Assembly (NCBI GenBank): GCA_965243825.1
Contig: CBDEVT010000001.1
Span: 62,001 to 126,000, forward strand
Direction of reading: 5' to 3'
Length of the DNA: 64,000 bases
Source of the DNA: JAJCYX01 sp965243825
Lineage (GTDB): Bacteria > Chloroflexota > Dehalococcoidia > Lucifugimonadales > Lucifugimonadaceae
This document shows positions 35,286-43,669 of the stretch, one piece after another; the stretch's first letter is position 1, and the number at the start of each line of letters is the position of its first letter. Position numbers and translations under genes: made by a program. The notes under the pieces were generated by a model. That model saw only the letters and a list, made by a program, of their open reading frames with translations, ran no database searches and had not been told where the DNA came from.

Positions 35286-36419
35286 TTGAAATCAGGCGAA
35301 AATCGATTGATCTCACAAGACCAGATGCATTTTCTTGCCACAGCGCTGGAGCTCGCTCGCGAGGCGAAAGGCGGGGTATCTCCGCGACCTGCCGTCGGTG
35401 CTGTTGTCGAGAAGAACGGCGAAGTGCTGGGGCAGGGACAGACAGAGCCTAGACCAGGTGCCCATGCAGAAGTCGCAGCAATTCGCTCTGCTGGGGCGAG
35501 TGTCGAAGGTGCGACTTTGTACTGCACCCTAGAACCCCATGCCCACCAGGGAGTTGCGCCACCTTGCACCGAACAGATCATCGATGCCGGAATCAAGAAG
35601 GTGGTCTGCCCTATCGAAGACCCTAATCCTCAGGTCAATGGAAACGGGTTCCGCAGGTTGCGCTCAGCTGGCGTGGAGGTAGTGACTGACGTTCCACCGG
35701 AACTTCGACATGAGGCCGAGGAGATCATCTCCGGATTCAAGACTTTGCTCGAACAGGGCCGGCCGCAGTTCACGCTTAAGTACGCCATGAGCCTCGACGG
35801 CCGCATCGCTACATCGACTGGTGAGTCACAGTGGATTACTGGAGAGCAAGCCCGAGCGGAGGCCCATCGGCTGCGTCACGGGTCTGATGCCATAGTTACC
35901 GGAATCGGAACCGTGCTTGCAGACAATCCGCGCATGTCCGCACGAACTGCTGCAGGAGTTTCAAGCGGCAGGCCACGAATCAGGGTGGTGTTGGACACTG
36001 GCGGTCGATTGCCGACCGATGCAGCGATCCTGGACGAGCCCGGTGAGGTGTTGTGGGTGTTAGGCAAGAAGACGAGGCGAGACGCCCCGGCTGAAAACGT
36101 CAGTGTGGTGAACCTGCCATTGACAGATGAAATGCTGGATCTCCACGAGCTGGCAGCGATACTGGCTGAGCGCGATGTATGTGACGCGATGATCGAGTCC
36201 GGCGGCACTCTCGCAGGATCGTTTATTCAATCTGGCCTGGTAGACAAAATCGCAGCTTTCATCGGCCCGTTAATCATTGGTGGTGAGAAAGCACCAGGCC
36301 CGGTCGGAGGCCAGGGCATTGCGAGTCTTGCTGATGGTCTTCGGCTGGAGAACGTTCGGCAGAAGATGCTGGGCAATGACCTTATGGTTACAGGAGATGT
36401 GAACCGAGATCTGGACTAA
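35286..36419 (+). CDS. ribD: Bifunctional diaminohydroxyphosphoribosylaminopyrimidine deaminase / reductase, variant zinc site
   Basis: A 377-residue riboflavin enzyme. The N-terminal deaminase has GAHAEVAAI (zinc ligand His60, catalytic Glu62) and TLEPHAHQGVAPPC. The usual motif is PCSHxGxTPPC; here the first zinc Cys is replaced by His85, while Cys94 is kept. The reductase half begins near FTLKYAMSLDGRIATSTGESQWITG and carries SGGTLAGSF and the NADPH-binding motifs. It completes the pathway encoded by ribE-ribBA-ribH 16 kb away. The gene lies alone downstream of a strong terminator. Confidence 0.92.
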   Translation: MKSGENRLISQDQMHFLATALELAREAKGGVSPRPAVGAVVEKNGEVLGQGQTEPRPGAHAEVAAIRSAGASVEGATLYCTLEPHAHQGVAPPCTEQIIDAGIKKVVCPIEDPNPQVNGNGFRRLRSAGVEVVTDVPPELRHEAEEIISGFKTLLEQGRPQFTLKYAMSLDGRIATSTGESQWITGEQARAEAHRLRHGSDAIVTGIGTVLADNPRMSARTAAGVSSGRPRIRVVLDTGGRLPTDAAILDEPGEVLWVLGKKTRRDAPAENVSVVNLPLTDEMLDLHELAAILAERDVCDAMIESGGTLAGSFIQSGLVDKIAAFIGPLIIGGEKAPGPVGGQGIASLADGLRLENVRQKMLGNDLMVTGDVNRDLD

Positions 36420-36465
36420 CAGCGGTCTCGTGTTTCGACCATTTTCAGACCGAACCGGTGATCGA

Positions 36466-36960
36466 CTAGACCGGATGTGGACCGCTATGTTGATCCCCGA
36501 GTATTTCAGTTGCGTGATCGAGCACAGGCATCACCACTGTGAGATTGTCTCGTACTCCACCCGGGCTACCGGGAAGGTTCACGATAAGCGTTTTGCCACG
36601 AACTCCAGCCAGCGCTCTAGAAACCATCGCCATCGGCGTGACTTTCAGTGACTCCGCCCTCATCGCCTCACCCAGTCCCGGCACCTCATACTCAATGACT
36701 TCACGCGTAGCCTCAGGGGTTACATCCCGCGGACCCAGACCTGTCCCGCCCGTGGTGAGCACAACGTCGACCTCACCTGAGTAGCACCAGGTCCGCAGGT
36801 GATCGACGATCCGAGGTTTTTCGTCAGGGATGATGGCCCGCTCCACAAGCTTGTGGCCCGCTGCTTCCATCAGCTCAACGACGATATCCCCACTGGTATC
36901 AGCCCGTTTCCCCGCGGAACCCATGTCGCTTGAGGTCAAAACTGCGAATCTAACCATCAA
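36466..36960 (-). CDS. moaB: MoaB/MogA-type molybdenum cofactor protein
   Basis: A 164-residue protein of the MoCF_biosynth fold that adenylylates molybdopterin before metal insertion, or a close relative. It has VLTTGGTGLGPRDVTPEA, the molybdopterin-binding loop, and LIVNLPGSPGGVRDNL, the second loop. Short single-domain size places it with MoaB/MogA rather than MoeA or CinA. No other molybdopterin gene is in the window, so the role is inferred from family. Two adjacent ATGs (36960, 36957) are possible starts. Confidence 0.9.
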   Translation of the reverse strand: MMVRFAVLTSSDMGSAGKRADTSGDIVVELMEAAGHKLVERAIIPDEKPRIVDHLRTWCYSGEVDVVLTTGGTGLGPRDVTPEATREVIEYEVPGLGEAMRAESLKVTPMAMVSRALAGVRGKTLIVNLPGSPGGVRDNLTVVMPVLDHATEILGDQHSGPHPV

Positions 36961-37058
36961 TTTTCTCCAGCGATCTTTTTCCGGACCGCATCGGCTTGAA
37001 CACTACAAGTTGATCACACTTGCTCGGATCAATTCGGTGGCGAACTCTTCGTCATTTG

Positions 37059-37190
37059 TTCGCGAATCGCGCGTCAGAGCAAGTATCCGGGCATATCCCA
37101 TGGCTCTTTCTGGCGCGGCCGGATGACCGGCATGAAAAGCATGCTGCGAGTAGGCGATTCGCGAAAACGCCCTTATAGGAGCGAATCGCG
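37059..37190. repeat. Repeated GCGAATCGCG elements upstream of mraZ
   Basis: TTCGCGAATCG (37059-37069) has its exact reverse complement at 37155-37165, and a third related GCGAATCGCG is at 37181-37190. The 390-bp gap 36961-37350 thus holds these repeats plus the MraZ boxes. No convincing gene is present. Confidence 0.5.
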
Positions 37191-37220
37191 TAGTTAACCC
37201 TCTTGCTCCGGCAAGTCGGT

Positions 37221-37260
37221 TTCTGGCATGATTTGGCATGAAATGGGATGAAATGGCGCG
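37221..37260 (+). promoter_or_regulatory. Four MraZ-type operator boxes in tandem
   Basis: Four direct 10-bp repeats, each with TGG at the same phase: TTCTGGCATG, ATTTGGCATG, AAATGGGATG, AAATGGCGCG. In E. coli, MraZ binds TGGGN boxes separated by 5 nt, the same 10-bp periodicity, to repress its own operon. The array sits about 90 bp upstream of the preferred mraZ start, where such an operator belongs. Confidence 0.75.
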
Positions 37261-37350
37261 CATCCCTGTTCAATCCCAGACCTTCGCGCCGGGGCAAGCC
37301 GTTTCGTGGCGCATCGGGAAGCCGCCAGTCGAACCGGCCTGAGTTTCCGC

Positions 37351-37827
37351 TTGATATTTGCCGGCGAATTTGAGCATCGAATCGACCCGCAAGGCAGGAT
37401 ATCCGTTCCTGCCCGCTTCAGGTCGGCATTTGAGGACGGCATTGTGCTGAGCAAGGCATACGACCGCTGCGTGCAGATATACACGCCGGATGAATGGCAG
37501 AAAGAGGCTGACGCACTCGCCAGCCAACCTGCCACGTCTGCCGCATCTCGTCGTCTCAGCAGACTCCACTTCTCCGGCGCATACCCTTCCCAACTGGACC
37601 GCAGTGGCCGTGTCCTCGTGCCACCGCAACTACGCGAGTATGCGGGACTCGGCGAGAATGTTGTTCTTGTTGGAACTGGCCGCTTTTTCGAGATCTGGGA
37701 CCGATCTGCATGGGAGCAAGAGCGCGAGCTCCTTGACGCCCAGGCATCCGACATAGCCGAGGCTGCTCCTGGTCCTGCCGGATCTGCTGAAGCTGGCAGC
37801 GGCGGGATTGGGGACGGCACAAAATGA
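37351..37827 (+). CDS. mraZ: Transcriptional regulator MraZ
   Basis: About 158 residues from a TTG at 37351. The frame is open back to a GTG at 37306, but family members begin just before the FxGEFEH strand, which TTG 37351 gives exactly (IFAGEFEHRIDPQGRISVPARFR). The two AbrB-like half repeats are visible, the second being FSGAYPSQLDRSGRVLVPPQLREYAG. MraZ assembles as a ring and represses the division operon. The C-terminus carries a Gly/Ala/Ser tail that is not conserved. It overlaps rsmH by 4 bp (ATGA). Confidence 0.9.
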   Translation: MIFAGEFEHRIDPQGRISVPARFRSAFEDGIVLSKAYDRCVQIYTPDEWQKEADALASQPATSAASRRLSRLHFSGAYPSQLDRSGRVLVPPQLREYAGLGENVVLVGTGRFFEIWDRSAWEQERELLDAQASDIAEAAPGPAGSAEAGSGGIGDGTK

Positions 37828-38759
37828 TTCTCATGGGTCTAGAAACACGCCACGTCCCCGTCATGGTTCCCGAATCACTGGAAGCTCTCGCCGTGCAACC
37901 AGGAGGTCGCTACATTGACGCCACCGCTGGCGAAGGCGGGCACTCTCAGGCGATTCTCACCGCATCAGAACCCGGTGGACAGGTACTCGCATTTGATGCG
38001 GACCAGGAAGCTGTTGCGGTTGCCAACGAACGACTTGCAGGGTTCGGAGACTCTTTCCTCACGGTCAACGCTAACTTCCGCGACCTCCGAGTCATGGCCC
38101 TGCGTTACGACTTCGTGCCAGTACACGGAGTCCTTTTCGATCTCGGTGTTTCGTCGCTGCAACTCGACAGAGAGGCCCGTGGTTTCAGCTTCCGCCGCGC
38201 TGATCCGCTGGATATGCGCTTCAGCATTGATCAACGGCTTACTGCCGCGGACGTGGTTAATGGCTACTCCCAGGACGAGCTTGCAGATCTGATTTTCCAC
38301 CTAGGTGAGGATCGCCGTGCCCGACGCATCGCGGCAGCGATTGTGCAGGGACGGCCGTTCGAAACTTCTCTAGAACTTGCCGATGCGATCGAAAAGGCAG
38401 TACCTCGCCGAGGCGCCAGGATCCACCCTGCAACCCGAACCTTCCAGGCGATCCGCATTGCCGTTAACGATGAGCTTTCATCTCTTGAAACCGCACTGCA
38501 GCAAGCGGAATCCCTCATCGGCCACGGCGGCCGCATGGTCGTGATCTCTTACCACTCGCTTGAGGACAGGATCGTAAAGCGGTTCTTCCAGAGAGAGTCA
38601 AGCGACTGCATCTGCCCTCCCGACGCACCTATCTGCAACTGTGACCACAAGGCAACACTTCGGATGCTGACGAGAAAGCCGCTGGGACCGAGTGAAGCCG
38701 AGATCGAATCGAACCCGCGCTCTCGCAGCGCAAAGCTACGAAGTGCGGAAAGGATATGA
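37824..38759 (+). CDS. rsmH: 16S rRNA (cytosine(1402)-N(4))-methyltransferase
   Basis: A 311-residue methyltransferase acting on C1402 in the decoding centre. ATAGEGGHS (33-41) is the SAM-binding loop, followed by VLFDLGVSSLQLD and FSFRRADPLDMR. The C-terminal part carries FQAIRIAVNDELSSLE and ISYHSLEDRIVKRFF. The cluster position after mraZ is universal. The next 115 bp up to ftsA contain only a short non-conserved stretch and no ftsL. Confidence 0.95.
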   Translation: MILMGLETRHVPVMVPESLEALAVQPGGRYIDATAGEGGHSQAILTASEPGGQVLAFDADQEAVAVANERLAGFGDSFLTVNANFRDLRVMALRYDFVPVHGVLFDLGVSSLQLDREARGFSFRRADPLDMRFSIDQRLTAADVVNGYSQDELADLIFHLGEDRRARRIAAAIVQGRPFETSLELADAIEKAVPRRGARIHPATRTFQAIRIAVNDELSSLETALQQAESLIGHGGRMVVISYHSLEDRIVKRFFQRESSDCICPPDAPICNCDHKATLRMLTRKPLGPSEAEIESNPRSRSAKLRSAERI

Positions 38760-38874
38760 CTGGCGAACATGAAGCCGGGAACGTTCGCTGGCATATGAAT
38801 CACCGGCACCATTGGACCGAGGCAACCAGGGGCGATGGCGCAAGCCAGGCCAGAAGCACAGCAGGGGGAGCGGC

Positions 38875-40131
38875 ATGATCCAGGACGACTACAGGGCCGC
38901 AATCGACATCGGCACAACAAAGGTATGCGCAATTCTGGCACGCAAGAGCCAGGACAGACGCGTTGAATTGCTGGGGATCGGCGTCGCTCCGAACCGAGGA
39001 ATGGTTCGTGGCGCGGTCAACGACACGGCTGCTGTTAGCGAAGCCGTGCGTGAGGCGGTAGAGCGGGCAACTGAAGAGGCCGGTGTGGCGATCTCACGGG
39101 CCTACATAGGTCTGACAGGAACTCACCTTGAGTCAACCCACCGGTGGAGCAATGTTCCACGAGATTCCGGTGTACGACCTGTTACTGAGACAGATGTAAA
39201 CGCGGCTCTTCGCACCGCATCCAGGATGGAACTCAACGCAGACAGAAGGCTGCTGCATGTCATCCCTCGCAGCTACTCGCTCGACGGCATCCACGGTGTG
39301 CGCAATCCGCTTGGAATGCACTCGTCGGAGCTGCACATCGAGAGCGTGGTGATCACGGGCTCAAACGACCACATCTACTCTATTCAGGACTCTGTCCGTA
39401 AGGCCGGTGTCGACCCTCTGAATATGGTCGTTGAGCCTCTTTCCACCGCCGAGTCTGTTCTCACGACCGATGAGAAAGAGGATGGAGTGGTCTTGATCGA
39501 TGTGGGTGGCGGCACAACCGACATTTCGGTCTTCCACGAAGGCTCGATCATCCACACCGCAGCAGTCCCCGTTGGCGGCCACCACTTCACCAATGACCTC
39601 AGCATCGCTTTCTCAATCGAGTTTGAGGATGCAGAGCGTTTGAAGCTGGAGAAAGGCACTTGCGCACCTGAGGCCTCATCAATGAAGGAACAGGTCACGA
39701 TCAAGCCGACCAACATGCCTGAGCCGCTGACAATAACGAAGCGTGAGCTTGGCCAGGTACTCAGGGATCGGGCACAGGAACTTTTCCGAATGGTTCTCCT
39801 CAAGCTCGATTCTGAGCACCTCCAGGAGCTGCCACTTGAGCGAATCGTGTTCACAGGTGGTGGATCGAAACTTCAGGGCTTCGAGCCGCTGGCCAGGTAC
39901 ATGCTCCAGCGAAAAATCCGCCAGGGCGTGCCTCTCGGCATCGATGGTTTGCCTGAGGTAAATCGAGACCCGGCTTATGCAGCAGCAGCTGGCATCACGC
40001 TGTGGGGATACCGCAACCTACCGCACGAAAGCCACGTCACAGGCTCCAGGAAGTCAGGTTCTAACTCATACGTAGGTGCTCGTGAGAGCAGGGGAAAGAT
40101 CTCCTCGCTCGCAGGATGGTTCCGCAAGTAG
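38875..40131 (+). CDS. ftsA: Cell division protein FtsA
   Basis: About 418 residues from the ATG at 38875, chosen because AGGGGGAG lies just upstream; the frame extends to 38812 without homology. An actin-like ATPase: AAIDIGTTKVCAIL is phosphate-1, VLIDVGGGTTDISVFH phosphate-2, and IVFTGGGSKLQG the adenosine motif. The SHS2 (1C) region lies near 85-165. The final KISSLAGWFRK is an amphipathic helix that tethers FtsZ filaments to the membrane. No ftsQ or ftsW adjoins it, unlike the usual division cluster. Confidence 0.95.
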   Translation: MIQDDYRAAIDIGTTKVCAILARKSQDRRVELLGIGVAPNRGMVRGAVNDTAAVSEAVREAVERATEEAGVAISRAYIGLTGTHLESTHRWSNVPRDSGVRPVTETDVNAALRTASRMELNADRRLLHVIPRSYSLDGIHGVRNPLGMHSSELHIESVVITGSNDHIYSIQDSVRKAGVDPLNMVVEPLSTAESVLTTDEKEDGVVLIDVGGGTTDISVFHEGSIIHTAAVPVGGHHFTNDLSIAFSIEFEDAERLKLEKGTCAPEASSMKEQVTIKPTNMPEPLTITKRELGQVLRDRAQELFRMVLLKLDSEHLQELPLERIVFTGGGSKLQGFEPLARYMLQRKIRQGVPLGIDGLPEVNRDPAYAAAAGITLWGYRNLPHESHVTGSRKSGSNSYVGARESRGKISSLAGWFRK

Positions 40132-40148
40132 GCGAACGCAACAAATTA

Positions 40149-40202
40149 AGGCCGCTGATCGGGGTCGGCCTCATATAAACAGCCCCGCCTCAACATGGCG
40201 GG
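40149..40202 (+). other. Two hairpins in the ftsA-ftsZ gap
   Basis: AGGCCG/CGGCCT with an 11-nt loop near 40149-40171 and CCCGCC-TCAACAT-GGCGGG at 40184-40202. The second covers the first possible ftsZ ATG (40195), which argues for the start at 40222. Confidence 0.4.
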
Positions 40203-40221
40203 TGGGCACAGGAACAGCAAC

Positions 40222-41325
40222 ATGGTTGACCAGGCATACCGTCCGGGCGAGGGGCTGATCGGCACAGCCAGCATCAAAGTAATCGGCTGTGGCGGAGGTG
40301 GCTCCAACGCAGTCTCACGCATGTACAGGGATCGAATCCCGGAAGTCGAATACATCTCGGTCAATACCGATTCACAGGCGCTATCACGCTCGGACGTACC
40401 GATTCGCCTCAGGGTTGGTGACACCACCGCACGGGGACTCGGTGTTGGTGGTGACCCTGAGAAGGGTCGAGCATGTCACGAGGAAGATCGCGACGAGATC
40501 AAAGAGGTGCTCAAGGGCGCTGACCTAGTCTTCATCGCCGCTGGCATGGGCGGCGGAACCGGCACAGGCGGAGCACCGGTGGTGGCTGAAGTCGCCAAGG
40601 AACTCGGCGCACTTACCATCGGTGTGGTCACGAAGCCATTCGGTTTCGAGGGATCGCGAAGGCGCAGACAGGCCGAGGCAGGCATCAAGCGTATGACCTC
40701 GGTGGTCGATACATTGATCGTCATCCCTAACGATCGCCTCCTGGCAATGTCAGATGAAAAGCTATCGATGGACATGGCGTTCAGGCTCGCAGACGACGTT
40801 CTTCGCCAGGGTGTCCAATCCATCGCAGAGCTGATCCTGGTTCCGGGCGAAATCAACCTCGACTTCGCTGACGTCAAAGCGGTCATGACCAATGCCGGTC
40901 ACGCCTGGATGGCAATTGGCCACGGCAATGGCGAAGACAGGGCGATCATGGCGGCCGAGGCGGCTATCGATTCTCCGCTTCTTGAGGTGTCGATCGAAGG
41001 CGCCAAGGGCGTGATCTTTAACGTCACCGGGGGAACAGATCTGACGCTGAACGAGGTACACACCGCCTCCGAAGTCGTCTCCCGAATGGTTGATCAGGAC
41101 GCCAACATCATCTTTGGAACCGTCACGGATCCGAAGATGGAAAACGAGGTGAAGATGACGATCATCGCGACGGGCTTCCCCGGCGCTGATGGCAATGAAC
41201 AGCAGCAGGCAGCGTTGGCCGAGCAGTTGAAGGACGTACTCGGTGACGATGAAGCGCTGGAGCTGCCTCCATTCCTACGAAACAGACGGGCCGCCTATGC
41301 GCGGTCTCGAGGCGGTGCAGGTTAA
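40222..41325 (+). CDS. ftsZ: Cell division protein FtsZ
   Basis: A 367-residue tubulin-like GTPase from the ATG at 40222, which has AGGA upstream; the alternative ATG at 40195 lies in a hairpin. IKVIGCGGGGSNAVSRM opens the Rossmann-like domain and AGMGGGTGTGGAPV is the tubulin signature. The T7 loop NLDFADVKAVMTNAG supplies the catalytic Asp residues. The C-terminal linker is very short, and the last conserved peptide is LPPFLRNRR, which binds FtsA and other anchors. It closes the compact mraZ-rsmH-ftsA-ftsZ cluster. Confidence 0.97.
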   Translation: MVDQAYRPGEGLIGTASIKVIGCGGGGSNAVSRMYRDRIPEVEYISVNTDSQALSRSDVPIRLRVGDTTARGLGVGGDPEKGRACHEEDRDEIKEVLKGADLVFIAAGMGGGTGTGGAPVVAEVAKELGALTIGVVTKPFGFEGSRRRRQAEAGIKRMTSVVDTLIVIPNDRLLAMSDEKLSMDMAFRLADDVLRQGVQSIAELILVPGEINLDFADVKAVMTNAGHAWMAIGHGNGEDRAIMAAEAAIDSPLLEVSIEGAKGVIFNVTGGTDLTLNEVHTASEVVSRMVDQDANIIFGTVTDPKMENEVKMTIIATGFPGADGNEQQQAALAEQLKDVLGDDEALELPPFLRNRRAAYARSRGGAG

Positions 41326-41445
41326 CCCGCGATAACACGCTTCCCACAAACCTGCCGGCAACTCACTCGCTGGCGCTCTGACCCACCCGCTTCACCCGCT
41401 TGCAGAGCGCTACCTGCATAGTCTTGCAGGAGGCGAGTCACGCTA

Positions 41446-41479
41446 AGGCCCCGACGATACCCGGTCATCGTCGGGGCCT
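41446..41479. terminator. Bidirectional terminator between ftsZ and the FAD oxidoreductase
   Basis: A perfect 13-bp stem AGGCCCCGACGAT / ATCGTCGGGGCCT (41446-41458, 41467-41479) with an 8-nt loop, placed between convergent genes. Confidence 0.85.
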
Positions 41480-41530
41480 ATTGATGAAGCACAGCTCCGT
41501 TTTCATCGACCTGTTGCCTGAGCGTCAAAG

Positions 41531-42745
41531 TCAGTCTGAGTCACTGCCAAATCGCTCCGGTGAAAGCTCGTCGGCAGGCACCGGTCCCGGCCAGTCTTTT
41601 CCCAGCAGGAGAGAAGCACCGAGTTCACCGATAGCGTCCCCTGACTTGGCCGAATAGCCGTTTCCACCGAGTTGGAGGCATACCTTGCCATCCGCGACTA
41701 GCCCTATCACCGGCCTGCGATCAGGCGTGTCTGTTGTTATGCAGGCAAGCCAACTCCAGCTTGAGGTGTTGAGAGAAGGCATCATAATTTGAAGCTCCTC
41801 GATCAACTGCCTGTTTAGATCGGCATCATCACCGCTACGGAACCATGCGTTCAGTGAGTCGAGGCTGTCGACTGGCGGGCGTGGACCTTCAATGCCAATC
41901 TTCAGGTAGAACTTACCGTCCGGGTATCGCAGTGGTGGGAGCGTGTAAGTGCCGATACGGTCACCGGGCGGTTGGCTCATTAAGCTGGGCATGTTGGCAA
42001 GATCGCCTTCTGCGACAGCCTCAGGAACTTCGATCAGCACCACGGTGTGCTTGTTCGTCTTCAGCGGGACACTCACCGGGGAGAGGCCATCGAAAGCACC
42101 ATAAGCACCAGTTGCGATCATCACCTGATCCGCTTTGATTTCGCCTGTGTCCGTGGTGACGGTGACACCGTCTGTCGCAACATCAATCGCAGTAGCATGA
42201 CCGTCGATCACTTCTGCTCCTAGCTGCTTTGCCCGCTCGGTCATCGCTCCTACGTAACCACGCGGATTTATTGTGCCGCCGTTACCTTCCTGAAACAGAA
42301 CGTCTACACCGGACTCGAAGTTGAAGTAGGGAAATTGGCTCTGAACCTCGTCGGGGTTCAAACGAGACATCACTCCGCCCGAATTCCTGGTCATCTCGAA
42401 CGTTGCGGCAGATCTCTGTGCGTCGTTGTCGGCCCACATGAACCCGGCTTCATTGAAAAACTTGATGCCAGTCGCTTCCTCCAGATCGCGGTACCGGTCT
42501 ATCGATCGCTTCGCGACACCGCTCCAGAACGGATCAGGATCTGCAATCCGAGTTACACGGCCAGCATCATAGTGGCTGGCTTTTGGAACCGTCCCGGCAG
42601 TGTCGGCCATGGCCTCGGTCGGACCCAGCACAGCGACACCTTCACTCGCTGAAGCAAGGTGCATTGCTGCCGCGCTGCCCATAATGCCGCGACCAATTAC
42701 AAGATATTTGAAGCTACGCACACTAGACCTCGACTGCACGTTCAT
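41531..42745 (-). CDS. FAD-dependent oxidoreductase, DAO / sarcosine oxidase-like
   Basis: About 404 residues from the ATG at 42745; the frame extends further but the Rossmann strand should be near the N-terminus. YLVIGRGIMGSAAAMHLA (about 14-31) is the dinucleotide-binding Gly-x-Gly-x-x-Gly. IATGAYGAF and the C-terminal CLQLGGNGYSAKSGDAIGELGASLLLG complete the DAO fold. It probably oxidises a secondary amine or N-methyl amino acid, producing hydrogen peroxide. The substrate is not readable. It overlaps the upstream small membrane-protein gene by 23 bp, suggesting one operon. Confidence 0.85.
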   Translation of the reverse strand: MNVQSRSSVRSFKYLVIGRGIMGSAAAMHLASASEGVAVLGPTEAMADTAGTVPKASHYDAGRVTRIADPDPFWSGVAKRSIDRYRDLEEATGIKFFNEAGFMWADNDAQRSAATFEMTRNSGGVMSRLNPDEVQSQFPYFNFESGVDVLFQEGNGGTINPRGYVGAMTERAKQLGAEVIDGHATAIDVATDGVTVTTDTGEIKADQVMIATGAYGAFDGLSPVSVPLKTNKHTVVLIEVPEAVAEGDLANMPSLMSQPPGDRIGTYTLPPLRYPDGKFYLKIGIEGPRPPVDSLDSLNAWFRSGDDADLNRQLIEELQIMMPSLNTSSWSWLACITTDTPDRRPVIGLVADGKVCLQLGGNGYSAKSGDAIGELGASLLLGKDWPGPVPADELSPERFGSDSD

Positions 42746-43118
42746 TTGAAGAAAAGTTTGGCGTCCTGCCAGAAAATCCGTCCGTACCGCCAAAGGCTGA
42801 TCGACGCGCAAGTTTATACATTGCGACTGTAACGACGATCAACGGGACTGTTCCGGCGATGCTGAAACCGAGCGATGTCCACCGAAAGACGTCAATCGAA
42901 TTGGTTCGACCTTCCAGCAAGAACCCAATGGAGGGCAATGTCACCGCGCTCAGCACTATCAGCACGAGTTGAGCCAGGAACCCACGATACGCCAGCTTAA
43001 CCTCAGGCCACTTCGTACGTTTGCTTGCTCTCCGAGTGATGACGGCCCCGGCGATCCATGGACCAAACCCCAGACCCACGACCGCAATTACCACCAGCGC
43101 GACTAGTAGAGGATTCAT
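42723..43118 (-). CDS. Small membrane protein, four predicted helices
   Basis: A 131-residue protein with hydrophobic segments near 4-27, 45-68 and 80-105. A basic loop (RRASKRTKWP) separates the first two, and the polar tail is Ser/Asn-rich. I recognise no family. It overlaps the FAD oxidoreductase gene by 23 bp and the next upstream small membrane-protein gene by 4 bp (ATGA). The three are almost certainly one operon, so a membrane role linked to the oxidoreductase, such as substrate uptake or electron transfer, is conceivable but unsupported. Confidence 0.6.
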   Translation of the reverse strand: MNPLLVALVVIAVVGLGFGPWIAGAVITRRASKRTKWPEVKLAYRGFLAQLVLIVLSAVTLPSIGFLLEGRTNSIDVFRWTSLGFSIAGTVPLIVVTVAMYKLARRSAFGGTDGFSGRTPNFSSNERAVEV

Positions 43119-43459
43119 GAGCGGTTTACACCCGAAGTTCTACTCACATCCAACTCTTCGGCCGACGCGATCACTTTCCGCAACGCCACAACCAGGACGA
43201 GCATGCCGACACCGCTGACCGCACCGATGATGCTCAAAATCGTTGCTACATCTACAGCCCGGCGCGTCGATTCCTGTATCCAAACCTCGAAAATAACGGT
43301 TCTGGCCAAAGGAGTTAACAAAATCACCAGAAGTCCGGCTACAGCGAGCGAGGTCCCTCGCGCCCGGTACCGTTTCCACGCCGTAACTGTAATTACGAAC
43401 GCAATCAGGGGCCCGGTCCATCTGACGACCTCGCCCGACCATTCCAGCAGATCGTCCAT
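43115..43459 (-). CDS. Small membrane protein
   Basis: A 114-residue protein from the ATG at 43459, chosen because AGGAG lies seven bases upstream; the frame is open to 43576 without further support. Three hydrophobic stretches are visible at about 12-27, 35-55 and 67-90, with basic loops. It is the first gene of a three-gene minus-strand unit with the other small membrane protein (4-bp ATGA overlap) and the FAD oxidoreductase. I recognise no domain. Confidence 0.6.
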   Translation of the reverse strand: MDDLLEWSGEVVRWTGPLIAFVITVTAWKRYRARGTSLAVAGLLVILLTPLARTVIFEVWIQESTRRAVDVATILSIIGAVSGVGMLVLVVALRKVIASAEELDVSRTSGVNRS

Positions 43460-43669
43460 GCTGATCTCCTGAGTTCGCCTCGCTATCGTGACCGTGTACC
43501 CGGATGACCCAACAAGCGTAGCACCGCCGGATTGTCGGACGTTTGACTTGGCGTGCTGCCGAGTCCCGCCGTACACTCCGCCAAAGCGGCATCACTGGGC
43601 TTCACTGTCCTGAACGTTGCTAACCGAGACCTTAAGCACCGCCATTAACCAGCCTATTCGAGAGAAAAC

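Noticed and set aside
37003..37263. Small minus-strand frame in the mraZ upstream gap
   Set aside because: Its start lies inside the MraZ boxes and its frame reads through the repeat elements. The last 45 codons look moderately coding-like but match nothing I recognise.
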